From the NCBI GenBank assembly GCA_012730105.1, contig JAAYBJ010000158.1:1-35565 (forward strand): a DNA stretch of 35,565 bases. The letters are read 5' to 3'. Numbering within the stretch: position 1 is the first letter of the stretch; the number at the start of each line of letters is the position of its first letter. Both the position numbers and the translations under genes were made by a program. Source of the DNA: Candidatus Hydrogenedentota bacterium (GTDB taxonomy: Bacteria; Hydrogenedentota; Hydrogenedentia; Hydrogenedentales; CAITNO01). The notes under the pieces were generated by a model. It had not been told where the DNA came from. It did not search any database and worked only from the letters and a program-made list of their open reading frames with translations. Below, one piece after another: positions 24,222 to 31,835 of the stretch.

Positions 24222-25355
24222 ATGGGTAATGCACATGCAGGGACGCCTTCCGTGTCGGTCATCGTGCCCACCTACAAAGAGGCCCTGAATCTCCCTGTCC
24301 TCATAGAGCGGGTTGAAGCCGTACGCGACAGCGGCCATCTTGACCTCGAAATGCTCATTATGGATGATGACAGCCGCGACGGGACGGAAGAAGCCGTGGC
24401 GTCCATGAACCGTGACTGGGTGCGGTTGATTGTGCGCACAAGCGACCGGGGCCTGAGCGCGGCGGTATTGGACGGGTTCCGACAGGCCCGTCACGAAATC
24501 TTCCTCGTTATGGATGCCGACCTCAGCCATCCACCCGAAACCATCCCCGAAATGCTTCACCGGCTCTGTTCCGGAGCGGATTTTGTGCTGGGCTCCAGGT
24601 ATGTCAAAGGCGGTTCCACGGAGGAGGCCTGGGGGTTTCTGCGCTGGATCAACAGCAAGGTTGCCACGCTACTGGCGCGCCCCTTCACCCGGCTTAAGGA
24701 TCCCATGAGCGGTTTTTTCGCCTTCCACCGTTCCCTGCTGGACAATGCGCCGCCCATGAACCCGGTCGGCTACAAGATCGGCCTGGAAGTGCTGGTAAAA
24801 TGCAATTGCCGCAACGCCGTGGAAATTCCCATATATTTTCATCAGCGTTTCCGGGGTGAAAGCAAGTTGTCCCTGCGGGAACAGCTGCTCTACCTGGAAC
24901 ACCTGCGCCGGCTCGCCGAATACAAGTACGGGGACTGGGCGCGGTTTATGGAGTTTTCCTTTGTGGGGTTTTCAGGCACCTTCGTGAACCTGGCCGTGCT
25001 TACCCTGCTCGTCTGGCTCGGCATGCCGGTGCGTGCAGCGGTTGCCGTGGCCATATTCTCGGCCATGTTTACAAACTTCCTGCTTAATCGCCAGTTCACC
25101 TTCTCCTATGCCCGGGATCGGCATTGGGCGGGACAGCTTTTGGGCTTTGTCGGGGCCAGTTCTCTGGGAGCCCTGGTTAATTACATCGTCACCCTGTCCG
25201 TTTTACATTACTGGCCGTTCACGGAACGTTTCCCGCAAATCGCGGCGTTGTTCGGCATTGTTGCGGGACTGGCGTCCAACTACCTCCTGAGCCGTTATAT
25301 CGTCTTTAAAAAGCCCGCGCCGGCCGATTACCCGGCGTCCCGAGAAAGGAATTGA
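24222..25355 (+). CDS. GT2 glycosyltransferase fused to a GtrA-like membrane domain
   Basis: A 377-residue bifunctional-looking protein. Residues about 10-240 are a polyprenol-phosphate mannosyltransferase-like GT2 domain: VSVIVPTYKEALNLP (11-25), LIMDDDSRDGTEE (45-57), MDADLSHPPE (97-106) and LGSRYVKGG (123-131). The GESKLSLREQLLYLEHL segment matches the usual end of the DPM1 domain. Residues about 243-363 are a GtrA/DPMS-type domain with four membrane helices, including SFVGFSGTFVNLAVLTLL, FLLNRQFTFSY and ASNYLLSRYIVFKK, which is implicated in lipid-linked sugar flipping or anchoring. AAAGGA lies about 8 bases before the ATG. Its stop overlaps the next gene's start by one base (TGATG), so the two are translationally coupled. 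Confidence 0.93.
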   Translation: MGNAHAGTPSVSVIVPTYKEALNLPVLIERVEAVRDSGHLDLEMLIMDDDSRDGTEEAVASMNRDWVRLIVRTSDRGLSAAVLDGFRQARHEIFLVMDADLSHPPETIPEMLHRLCSGADFVLGSRYVKGGSTEEAWGFLRWINSKVATLLARPFTRLKDPMSGFFAFHRSLLDNAPPMNPVGYKIGLEVLVKCNCRNAVEIPIYFHQRFRGESKLSLREQLLYLEHLRRLAEYKYGDWARFMEFSFVGFSGTFVNLAVLTLLVWLGMPVRAAVAVAIFSAMFTNFLLNRQFTFSYARDRHWAGQLLGFVGASSLGALVNYIVTLSVLHYWPFTERFPQIAALFGIVAGLASNYLLSRYIVFKKPAPADYPASRERN

Positions 25356-26581
25356 TGGAACCCGGAAGCACTGGCATTAAGAATACAGCCCTTGTCCTGG
25401 GCTCCGTAATTGTTGTACTGCTGGCCACCCTGGCGGCGGACCGGGTATTCGGCATGATCAGGCGTCCCCCGGGGCTGCCGGAACGGATTGAACTCATTTT
25501 CCCGCCCTTTTCGGAACAGCATTACGAATCAGCGGACTTCCGCTATTCCGTTTACATCAACTCCATCGGCATACGGGACCGGGAACTGCCCCGGGAACGG
25601 GGAGACGCCTACCGGATACTGGCCATAGGCGACTCCTACACCTATGGCTGGGGCGTGGACATTGAAAACACCTGGATGCGCATGCTGGAACAGCGGTTGC
25701 GCGAATCGGGTAAAGAAGTGGAAATCCTCAACCTGGGCAAGCCGGGATCCGGGCCGCCTTTTTACTCGGAGATCGCCGAAAAGGCCATACCCCTGCTGCG
25801 TCCCGACCTCGTGCTCGTGTGCATGCTCCAGGGAAACGATATCCGGGCCGCGGGTCCGGAAGAGGCCCCCACTCCGGCGAAAAGTTTCTGGGACAGCATA
25901 CGCCGGGTCTACCCGAACTTCACCCTGTACATGCGCGACCTGCGGCGGGAACGGGAATTCGGCGGACGCAGCCACGAGGAGATGCCGAAACAGGTCAGTA
26001 CCGCGGAAGATAACCGCGCCTGGACGGCCAACACCGCCCGGGAATTCCTGGAAAAGATGACGCCGGAACAACGCGCGCGTTTCGATGCCTTTGACGATGA
26101 AGTGAAGGCTGCCTACCAGAGCGGCAATCTTAACCCCTACATGGTGGATCTGGGAATGCAAAACCCCGATTTTTACATCCTGACCATGGACGTGGAAGAT
26201 GCGTGGACCCAGACCTGCATCGATCGCACGGCGAGCCATTTTTCGCGCATCAAGCGTGTGGCCGATGAATACGGGTCCCAAACCGCCATCCTTTGCATCC
26301 CCGAGGGACCCTATGTCAACCGGGAAGCCCTCAAAAACATGGGCCGTGTCGGCTACAATGTCCCGGAATGGCTGCTCACCACGGACAGCGCGGATGAAAA
26401 CATCCGCCGCGCGTCAACACTGGCTAATCTCCCCTTCTACGAAGTAACCGGGAGTTTCCGCGCGCGGCAGGATGAACCCGGCCTCTACTTTGAACTGGAC
26501 GGCCACCCCACGCGTGACGGGAATCAACTCTTCGCGGACGCGTTTCTACCCTTCCTGGAGGAAATAATCGCGCCTCATTAA
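25355..26581 (+). CDS. Membrane-anchored SGNH-hydrolase-like protein
   Basis: A 408-residue protein with an N-terminal signal-anchor helix (about 10-30, TALVLGSVIVVLLATLAADRV) and an exported SGNH/GDSL-type domain. Block I is LAIGDSYTYGWGV with the candidate nucleophile Ser94. Block II may be LGKPGSGPP (Gly at about 130-132). Block III is MLQGND with Asn161. Block V is ELDGHPTRDGNQ with Asp382 and His384. Such domains often add or remove acyl groups on polysaccharides. Being translationally coupled to the lipid-linked sugar transferase gene supports a role in glycan decoration, which is inference. The start is ATG 25355, overlapping the upstream stop, with AAAGGA before it; a TTG one codon upstream is possible. 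Confidence 0.85.
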   Translation: MEPGSTGIKNTALVLGSVIVVLLATLAADRVFGMIRRPPGLPERIELIFPPFSEQHYESADFRYSVYINSIGIRDRELPRERGDAYRILAIGDSYTYGWGVDIENTWMRMLEQRLRESGKEVEILNLGKPGSGPPFYSEIAEKAIPLLRPDLVLVCMLQGNDIRAAGPEEAPTPAKSFWDSIRRVYPNFTLYMRDLRREREFGGRSHEEMPKQVSTAEDNRAWTANTAREFLEKMTPEQRARFDAFDDEVKAAYQSGNLNPYMVDLGMQNPDFYILTMDVEDAWTQTCIDRTASHFSRIKRVADEYGSQTAILCIPEGPYVNREALKNMGRVGYNVPEWLLTTDSADENIRRASTLANLPFYEVTGSFRARQDEPGLYFELDGHPTRDGNQLFADAFLPFLEEIIAPH

Positions 26582-26592
26582 CGGCGAAACAA

Positions 26593-26612
26593 GACGTCCT
26601 GTTCAGGACGTC
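26593..26612. terminator. Perfect hairpin between the SGNH gene and the small ORF
   Basis: GACGTCCTG (26593-26601) and CAGGACGTC (26604-26612) are perfect complements separated by two bases. It lies 12 bases after the SGNH stop and over the end of the minus-strand micropeptide ORF. On the minus strand it is followed by TTGTTTC, so it may terminate that transcript; on the plus strand no T-run follows. Confidence 0.45.
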
Positions 26613-26677
26613 GCAGCGATCATTACCATCATCATGAAGAAAAACATAAAGAAAAATACTGCGATTGCGTCTTCCAT
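26603..26677 (-). CDS. Candidate 24-residue membrane micropeptide
   Basis: This ORF is too short for ordinary gene calling. It starts with ATG (26675-26677) preceded by AAGGAG at 8 bases, one of the better Shine-Dalgarno sites in the window. The product begins MEDAIAV, continues as an uninterrupted hydrophobic run of Phe and Met (FFFMFFFMMMVMI) and ends AATS. That is the shape of a single-span small membrane protein. A possible extended -10 (TGGTAGAAT, about 26760-26768 on the minus strand) and a structured leader lie upstream, and a perfect hairpin covers its stop. It is oriented like the anti-sigma gene but lies 214 bases beyond that gene's stop. Function unknown, and chance cannot be excluded for so short a frame. 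Confidence 0.45.
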   Translation of the reverse strand: MEDAIAVFFFMFFFMMMVMIAATS

Positions 26678-26768
26678 GACCTGCACTCCTTACCAATTAT
26701 TCTCTTTCCGCGACAGCCGCGCGGGATAACACTTCCCGCTGAAAACCGCTGTCACTTTCATTCTACCA
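26678..26768 (-). promoter_or_regulatory. Possible promoter and folded leader of the micropeptide ORF
   Basis: On the minus strand an extended -10, TGGTAGAAT, sits at 26768-26760. The following leader contains a nested hairpin: outer arms at 26748-26753 and 26712-26717 (GACAGC/GCTGTC), and inner arms at 26735-26739 and 26721-26725 (GCGGG/CCCGC). The Shine-Dalgarno follows an AT-rich patch. The rest of the gap to the anti-sigma gene (26769-26890) shows nothing I recognise. Confidence 0.35.
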
Positions 26769-26890
26769 TACAAACATACATTGTGGGCGTTACATTTCCA
26801 AAATTTGGCGGAATTTTTCGTTGCAGGAAAAGAGGAACGGCTTGAATCGTCTGATGAAGCCCGCCCCGCCCCGTCAACACGGCGTTGAGT

Positions 26891-28711
26891 TCACCTGACC
26901 AGCCTTTGGAGATACCGGATATCCCCTGTCTGAAGGATATCATTGACCGCTGTCAAGACCATATTAATGTCCTCGATATTGGTCACCTCTTCCAGCAGAT
27001 GGGTATATTCCAGAAAAATATTGAGACCTTCCACAAACACATCGTAGGTAGCCTGAATGGTCTGCAGCCCCCCTGGAATATCCATGATATCCGCCAGGGC
27101 ACTCATGGCCTCGATGGCGGTGACCTGGGTATCGAGGCCGGCCAGGTACTCGTTACTGTAGTTCGCCCCCTGCATCACCTGTTGTCCGAGGAGGCCAATA
27201 CTTTTATAGACCGCCATGGCGGCGTCATAATCGCCCACGGATTCAAAATATTGGCCGTATCCGAGCAAATCGGTCTTCATCTGGGAAATGGCGCCGTATT
27301 CGTCCGTGCCCGCATAGAAGGCTGCCACCGTGTCCGCAAGTTCAACAGCCAATCCCGCGGCTTGGAGCGCGGCGCTGTGATATTGGGCGTTTGCCAGGCC
27401 GTAGGCATTTCCCGTTTCAAGGGCCGCCGCGGATTCAAGACCCGCCAGCGCTCCCGAGTAATCGCCCATGGCGAAACGGAGTTGGGCGTCCATGTAATGG
27501 ACCAGTGCGTTGTCGGGGGAGACTTCGCGCAATGCGGCCAAATGTTGCAGGGCTTCCTCATAGCCGGCCGGATCGCCCATAAGCTGACTGGCCAGGGCGA
27601 AACGCAACGCGGGATCTCCCGGGGTCTGTTTGACAGCGGCCCGCAGTAAATCCGCCGCTTCCCCGTCGGGCAGGAACCGGCTCATTCCGGCGATTTGCGC
27701 GGCAGTCAGATGGCCCCCGGCAAACAGACGCCGCACCTCGTCCGGATCGAGCGCACCCCACCGGGCCAGCATGGCCAAGGCATCGGCCTGTCCTGCCAAG
27801 GCCTTTTGCTTCGCGCGGAGGATATCCTGCACGGTAAATCCCGATTCCGCAGGTGCCTCCTCTTCGTAGGCGGGGACTACGCCTTCCCGGGATGCGGGGC
27901 GGGCCATCGCGGACAACTGTTCCAGTTCACCGGAACCAGCACCGGAAAAGGAAAAAGCCTCGCCTTCGCGCAAGGGGGGCGCCGGATTTTCCGGCCGTTC
28001 CTCCACCGTAAGTGCGGGGCGGGACTGCGCGTTCCGGGCAACTTCCATTCGACGCACGCGCGCGGGCTGGACCATCACGACCAGGAACAGCCCGATCCCC
28101 ACAACCAGCCCGGCCGCCACGGCCGCAATCAAGCGCCATGACAGTGACGCGTTGCGCCTGGCTGCCGACTTCCGCATTGCATATTCGGACAGAGAGGTTG
28201 GCTGGGTGGAGGATTCCTTGCGGACCCCAGCCATCACCTTCGACACGAGATTGACGCGCGGCGTTTGAACACGCAGGAGTTCACCCACCGTCGCCAGTTC
28301 CTGTTCAAGGGACGTATTGTTTTCCCCGGATTTCACCCCGGGCAACAATGTCGAAATGTTCCCGGCAAGGTCAACCATCGGCTGGGCGGCCTTCAACGCG
28401 TCGCCAAGCTGAACCAGTTCATTTTCCAGAGGACTTGCCGCAATCACGGTATCGTTGAGGGTCTCCATCACGGAATCCACGGCATGAATCGACGGCACGG
28501 CGACCCGGAGTTCCCGGCCGAGGTCAAACAACGCCTGTTGTTCCGCCTGCAGCGCTTCCAGGGCACGGCACAGTTCGGCGTTCCGCTGCAACTCTTCCCG
28601 AAGCGCTGTTTCCGCTTCCGCGTCCAGAACGCCGTCCAGGTAGTCCAGCAGGACATCTTCCGTAAATCTGTGACCGTCTTTCTTCAACGAATATCCATTC
28701 TTTTTTCGCAC
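26891..28711 (-). CDS. Anti-sigma-factor-like membrane protein with long repeat domain
   Basis: A 606-residue protein encoded directly after, and overlapping by 28 bases, the ECF sigma gene, which makes it the likely cognate anti-sigma factor. Residues about 14-70 (FTEDVLLDYLDGVLDAEAET, then a long helix) resemble the anti-sigma N-domain, but the HxxxCxxC zinc motif is absent. A single membrane helix lies at about 193-214 (LIAAVAAGLVVGIGLFLVVM). The remaining 390 residues would be outside the cytoplasm: a P/E-rich linker, then TPR-like helical repeats from about 330 onward (for example PGDPALRFALASQLMGDPAGYEEALQHLAAL) and a helical C-terminus. The start may be GTG 28711 or a TTG at 28685-28687 that overlaps the sigma stop (TTGA). 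It probably senses an envelope signal. Confidence 0.8.
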   Translation of the reverse strand: MRKKNGYSLKKDGHRFTEDVLLDYLDGVLDAEAETALREELQRNAELCRALEALQAEQQALFDLGRELRVAVPSIHAVDSVMETLNDTVIAASPLENELVQLGDALKAAQPMVDLAGNISTLLPGVKSGENNTSLEQELATVGELLRVQTPRVNLVSKVMAGVRKESSTQPTSLSEYAMRKSAARRNASLSWRLIAAVAAGLVVGIGLFLVVMVQPARVRRMEVARNAQSRPALTVEERPENPAPPLREGEAFSFSGAGSGELEQLSAMARPASREGVVPAYEEEAPAESGFTVQDILRAKQKALAGQADALAMLARWGALDPDEVRRLFAGGHLTAAQIAGMSRFLPDGEAADLLRAAVKQTPGDPALRFALASQLMGDPAGYEEALQHLAALREVSPDNALVHYMDAQLRFAMGDYSGALAGLESAAALETGNAYGLANAQYHSAALQAAGLAVELADTVAAFYAGTDEYGAISQMKTDLLGYGQYFESVGDYDAAMAVYKSIGLLGQQVMQGANYSNEYLAGLDTQVTAIEAMSALADIMDIPGGLQTIQATYDVFVEGLNIFLEYTHLLEEVTNIEDINMVLTAVNDILQTGDIRYLQRLVR

Positions 28712-29274
28712 TTGCTTCGTAATACATTCAAGGCCCGGTGAATCCGGGTGCGCACGGCGCCTTCGCTGGTTTCAAGCACCTCGGCAATTTCGCGGGAAGA
28801 CATCTGCTCAAAATAGCGCATTACCAACACCTCACGCACCTCTTGGGGCAACCCATTCACAAGATTCAACAGCTGCCGTTTCCGTTCGTCCGCCAGAATG
28901 CTCTCCAGAGGATGCTCTGTGGCGGCAGCCGGCAAATAACGCACGGCGCCACCGTCTCCGGACTCGTACCCGTCCAGGCTTTCCATGGGTACCACTTTTC
29001 TGCGTTTCAGGATGTTAAGGCACATATTGCGCGCGATACACAACATCCACGGACGGAACACCCGCGCGGCGTCAAAGCGCTCCCTAGCGGTATATACGCG
29101 GAGAAACGTTTCCTGCGCGGTTTCGCGGGCGGCTTCCAGATCGCCCAGATAATGGAGGCAAAAGCGGAACACATCGTTCTGATACCGTTCCACCAGGCCG
29201 GCCAGCGCTTCCTTGTCACCTTCGCAGAGTAAGGTCATCAACTTTTCATCGCTGCATTCAGCATAAGCGTTCAT
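28684..29274 (-). CDS. ECF-family RNA polymerase sigma factor
   Basis: A 196-residue sigma-70-family factor with only regions 2 and 4. Region 2 (about 20-90): LAGLVERYQNDVFRFCLHYLGDLEAARETAQETFLRVY, with the core-binding and -10-recognition RPWMLCIARNMCLNILKRRK. A linker of about 45 residues follows. Region 4 (about 130-190): LLNLVNGLPQEVREVLVMRYFEQMSSREIAEVLETSEGAVRTRIHRAL, a -35-binding helix-turn-helix. The ATG at 29274 has GGAGG 5 bases upstream and is preferred to the in-frame GTG four codons earlier. It is coupled to the following anti-sigma-like gene by a 28-base overlap. Targets are unknown; the gene sits alone with a 331-base upstream region. Confidence 0.95.
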   Translation of the reverse strand: MNAYAECSDEKLMTLLCEGDKEALAGLVERYQNDVFRFCLHYLGDLEAARETAQETFLRVYTARERFDAARVFRPWMLCIARNMCLNILKRRKVVPMESLDGYESGDGGAVRYLPAAATEHPLESILADERKRQLLNLVNGLPQEVREVLVMRYFEQMSSREIAEVLETSEGAVRTRIHRALNVLRSKCEKRMDIR

Positions 29275-29310
29275 GCTTTCCTCCACTGATTCACGCGCCC
29301 GGACAGTACA

Positions 29311-29374
29311 GGCAGGCGTTCATGAACGTGTCTGAATTGCACACGCCTAAAATACAATTTGCCTGCCTTTTTTG
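29311..29374 (+). other. Nested inverted repeats upstream of the sigma gene
   Basis: Within the 331-base gap upstream of the sigma gene, GGCAGGC (29311-29317) pairs with GCCTGCC (29361-29367), and inner CGTGT (29327-29331) pairs with ACACG (29341-29345). The 10-base palindrome GTTCATGAAC lies at 29318-29327. On the plus strand the outer stem is followed by TTTTTT, like a terminator, though no plus-strand gene precedes it. On the minus strand it falls in the probable sigma promoter/leader region, so operator or leader-RNA roles are possible. Nothing else is clear in 29375-29526. Confidence 0.45.
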
Positions 29375-29526
29375 TTACAACAATTCTCCGGCGGAAACTG
29401 TCTTTTTTACCCGTTTGGGTATTGAGAGGAACCGTAACTATTGCTTGGGTTTCCTTTTTTTCAAAAACACAATATATGGTAATCGCGGCGCAAAGGCGGC
29501 ATAACGGCATCCCAGGCGCGGTCCAT

Positions 29527-29585
29527 AAAAAAGGGGAAAACAGGCGATGAACTCGCCGGGCGAGTCCCGTTGCGCCGGTTTTCCC
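29527..29585 (-). terminator. Intrinsic terminator of the corrinoid-protein gene
   Basis: Read on the minus strand, GGGAAAAC and GGCG (separated by one base) pair with CGCC and GTTTTCCC across 29534-29585. An inner 7-bp hairpin, ACTCGCC/GGCGAGT, sits in the loop, and six Ts follow (29527-29532 as A on the plus strand). It begins 21 bases after the corrinoid gene stop. Confidence 0.85.
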
Positions 29586-29605
29586 ATGTAATCGAAATCG
29601 GGGGA

Positions 29606-30271
29606 TCAGGCTACTTTGGCATCAAGCCATTCTATAATCCCCTGCGGGTCGGGAGAATAGGCATCGGCGCCGATTTTCTTGCAGAACTCCCAAGTCAGGG
29701 GCGCACCACCCACCACGACGATGGTTTCCGGGAACTTGGACTTGATCAGCCGGGTTGTCTCCTCCATGTTGACCATGGTGGTTGTCAGCAGGGCGCTCAG
29801 GCCGACCATGCTTCCAGGCCGCTCTTCAACCTTGGCCAGGAAGGCCTCGGGGCTGACGTCCACGCCCAGGTCGATAACTTCGTAGCCGGCGCCTTCCATC
29901 ATCATGCGGACCAGGTTCTTACCGATGTCGTGCAGGTCGCCTTTGACCGTGCCGACGATGAGCACGCCCCGGCGCTTGGCCGCACCGGATTCGAAATGGG
30001 GCTTGAGCTGATCCATGCCCGCGGTCATGGCCTTGGCCGCCATGAGCAGGTCCGGCACAAAGACTTCATTCCGGCTGAACTTTTTGCCCACATCATTCAT
30101 GCCCGGCATCAGCCCTTTGGTAAGCACGTCATTGGGATCGGCGCCCGCCGCAAGGGCGTCACGCACCAGTTCAAAAACCCCGTCCTGTCCTTTCAGGTCC
30201 GGCGGCCAGGGCGACTTGACGTCCACTTTTCCACGGGCCACACAGGATGCGATTCGTTCAAACGTTTCCAT
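29606..30271 (-). CDS. Corrinoid (B12-binding) methyltransferase protein
   Basis: A 221-residue cobalamin carrier of the MtaC/MtbC/MetH-B12-domain type, which passes methyl groups between methyltransferase partners. Residues about 25-98 are the helical cap (VRDALAAGADPNDVLTKGLMPGMNDVGKKFSRNEVFVPDLLMAAKAM). Residues about 102-220 are the Rossmann B12 domain with the DxHxxG signature Asp112-Leu-His114-Asp-Ile-Gly117 (lower cobalt ligand His114), SALLTTTM and VGGAPLT for the nucleotide tail. GGGAGAAAG before ATG 30271 supports the start; the frame is open 13 codons upstream. No methyltransferase, reductive activator or B12 gene is next to it, so its substrate partner is unknown. It has its own terminator. 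Confidence 0.93.
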   Translation of the reverse strand: METFERIASCVARGKVDVKSPWPPDLKGQDGVFELVRDALAAGADPNDVLTKGLMPGMNDVGKKFSRNEVFVPDLLMAAKAMTAGMDQLKPHFESGAAKRRGVLIVGTVKGDLHDIGKNLVRMMMEGAGYEVIDLGVDVSPEAFLAKVEERPGSMVGLSALLTTTMVNMEETTRLIKSKFPETIVVVGGAPLTWEFCKKIGADAYSPDPQGIIEWLDAKVA

Positions 30272-30327
30272 CGTCTTTCTCCCTTGGGTACCATGATTCG
30301 TTGTTGACAAAAAAGGAGCCTGTCACT

Positions 30328-30343
30328 CAGGGACGGGTCCCTG
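30328..30343. promoter_or_regulatory. Perfect 16-bp dyad upstream of the corrinoid gene
   Basis: CAGGGAC and GTCCCTG are perfect complements with a 2-base centre, 57 bases upstream of the corrinoid gene start. Its size and place fit a dimeric repressor operator. No cobalamin riboswitch consensus was recognised in this gap. Confidence 0.4.
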
Positions 30344-30530
30344 CGTGCTGACTCGAATACCATCCATCCCGCCGCGCACTGCGGCACCGCATGCTCCCCG
30401 CGCGTGAATAGTCACAGCCACGAACGAAAAACACACATGGCGGTCTCATGCGAAATCATACCATAAATATAAAGATGCAAAAAATTTTCATTACTGGCAA
30501 CATTATCCATGTCCCCTGCCCCTTGTTCCC

Positions 30531-30630
30531 TTTTGAATTCCGGGGACATGTTCCCAAGTACACTTCCGTGAATGGGGCTAGAAACTTTAACCTTTTGGTT
30601 AATTGGGAAACGTGTCCCCGGAATTCAAAA
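30531..30630. repeat. 100-bp inverted-repeat element (MITE/REP-like)
   Basis: The arms at 30531-30557 and 30603-30630 are inverted copies of a 27/28-base unit (TTTTGAATTCCGGGGACA at the outer end, then a GTT/GTTT-CCCAA inner end) with one mismatch and one indel. The 45-base centre includes AACCTTTTGGTT. The element sits between divergent genes and encodes no protein. Its sharp palindromic ends resemble mobile REP or miniature elements mobilised in trans; no transposase is in the window. Confidence 0.65.
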
Positions 30631-30681
30631 CCGACAACGCCTTGCGTATGATGGCACTGCATTCCAACCCGCTGAAAAAAG

Positions 30682-30687
30682 TATAAT
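30682..30687 (+). promoter_or_regulatory. -10 element of the kelch / glycosidase-like pair
   Basis: A consensus TATAAT lies 53 bases before the kelch gene start, just after the inverted-repeat element. No good -35 is seen at 16-18 bases. Confidence 0.45.
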
Positions 30688-30740
30688 GCATGTTAAACCG
30701 CAAAGAAACTGAAATAGTCTTACTGTTACAAGGAGTACTC

Positions 30741-31835
30741 ATGCCAGCCTGCCGCACCCGCAACCCGCTTAAACTCACCCACGTCGGGCTTGTCCTTTTC
30801 CTGGCATTCCTGGGTCTGGCATATCCGGCCACGGCGAACGATACATGCCCGTACCGCTGGGTCAATGTGACCATGACCGCGCCCTTCGCACCGCGCGACG
30901 GCGCCGGGGCGCTGGTATACCGGAACCGGATGTGGCTGATCGGCGGCTGGAATTCCCGGAATGAGGCCTATTTCCCCCTCGACTGCGTGAATGATGTCTG
31001 GAGTTCACCGGACGGCCGAAACTGGACGCTGGAAAAGGAAAACACCTTCGGCACACCATCCTTCAACCCGGAGGGTGACTGGGAAGGCCGCCATACGGCC
31101 GGGTATGTCGTGCATCAAGGCAGGATGTGGATTGTGGGCGGCGACCCGATCCAGGGACACTACCAGAACGATGTCTGGAACTCGGAGGACGGGATACACT
31201 GGGTTCACGTCAACAAGGACCGGCCGGCGCCCTGGGCGCCACGGGTACTGCACTATACGCTGGCCTTTCAAGACAAGATCTGGGTCATGGGCGGGCAGAC
31301 CCTGCCGCAGCACGCCCCCGCCGAAGAACGGTTCTACAACGATATCTGGAACTCGGGGGACGGGATCCACTGGCAACAGGTAACACCCCAGGGCCCGCAT
31401 TGGCCGCCCCGGGGCATGATCGGCGGCAACGCCGTCTTCAAGGACCGCATGTGGGTGCTCGGCGGCGGCACCTATGACACCCCGGAGCAGCCCGAACGCC
31501 TGTTCTACAACGATGTGTGGTGTTCGATGGACGGAACGCGCTGGGAACGGGTTTTGGAAGCGGCGCCGTGGCATCCAAGGCAGTATCATGATGTCGCGGT
31601 GTTTGACGGGAAACTGTGGGTAATGGAAGGCTGGAATCAGGAGAACCGGAATGATGTCTGGTATTCCGAAGACGGCATCACCTGGCACGAAGTTTCCGAC
31701 ACGCCCTGGAAACCGCGACACGCCGCCAGCGTGTTTGTTTTTCAGGATGCGCTGTGGATGGTGGCGGGGAACAACATGGAACCGGATGTCTGGAAACTGG
31801 AAGGGGTGAAAGGAAACACGACATGCAAGCCCTGA
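30741..31835 (+). CDS. Exported kelch-type beta-propeller protein
   Basis: A 364-residue secreted protein. Residues 1-33 form a long signal peptide (LKLTHVGLVLFLAFLGLAYPATA). The rest is a beta-propeller of kelch type: each blade has a WLIGGW or WVMGG-like strand followed by a DVW.S.DG..W segment, seen five times (DVWSSPDGRNW, DVWNSEDGIHW, DIWNSGDGIHW, DVWCSMDGTRW, DVWYSEDGITW). Such propellers usually bind carbohydrate or protein partners. No catalytic residues could be assigned. AAGGAG lies before ATG 30741; the frame is open 17 codons upstream. It overlaps the following glycosidase-like gene by 13 bases, so the two are coupled and probably act together outside the cytoplasm. Confidence 0.88.
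   Translation: MPACRTRNPLKLTHVGLVLFLAFLGLAYPATANDTCPYRWVNVTMTAPFAPRDGAGALVYRNRMWLIGGWNSRNEAYFPLDCVNDVWSSPDGRNWTLEKENTFGTPSFNPEGDWEGRHTAGYVVHQGRMWIVGGDPIQGHYQNDVWNSEDGIHWVHVNKDRPAPWAPRVLHYTLAFQDKIWVMGGQTLPQHAPAEERFYNDIWNSGDGIHWQQVTPQGPHWPPRGMIGGNAVFKDRMWVLGGGTYDTPEQPERLFYNDVWCSMDGTRWERVLEAAPWHPRQYHDVAVFDGKLWVMEGWNQENRNDVWYSEDGITWHEVSDTPWKPRHAASVFVFQDALWMVAGNNMEPDVWKLEGVKGNTTCKP

Noticed and set aside
30301-30480. Possible cobalamin riboswitch upstream of the corrinoid gene
   Set aside because: No B12-box consensus or typical long folded leader was recognised; only a short palindrome is present.
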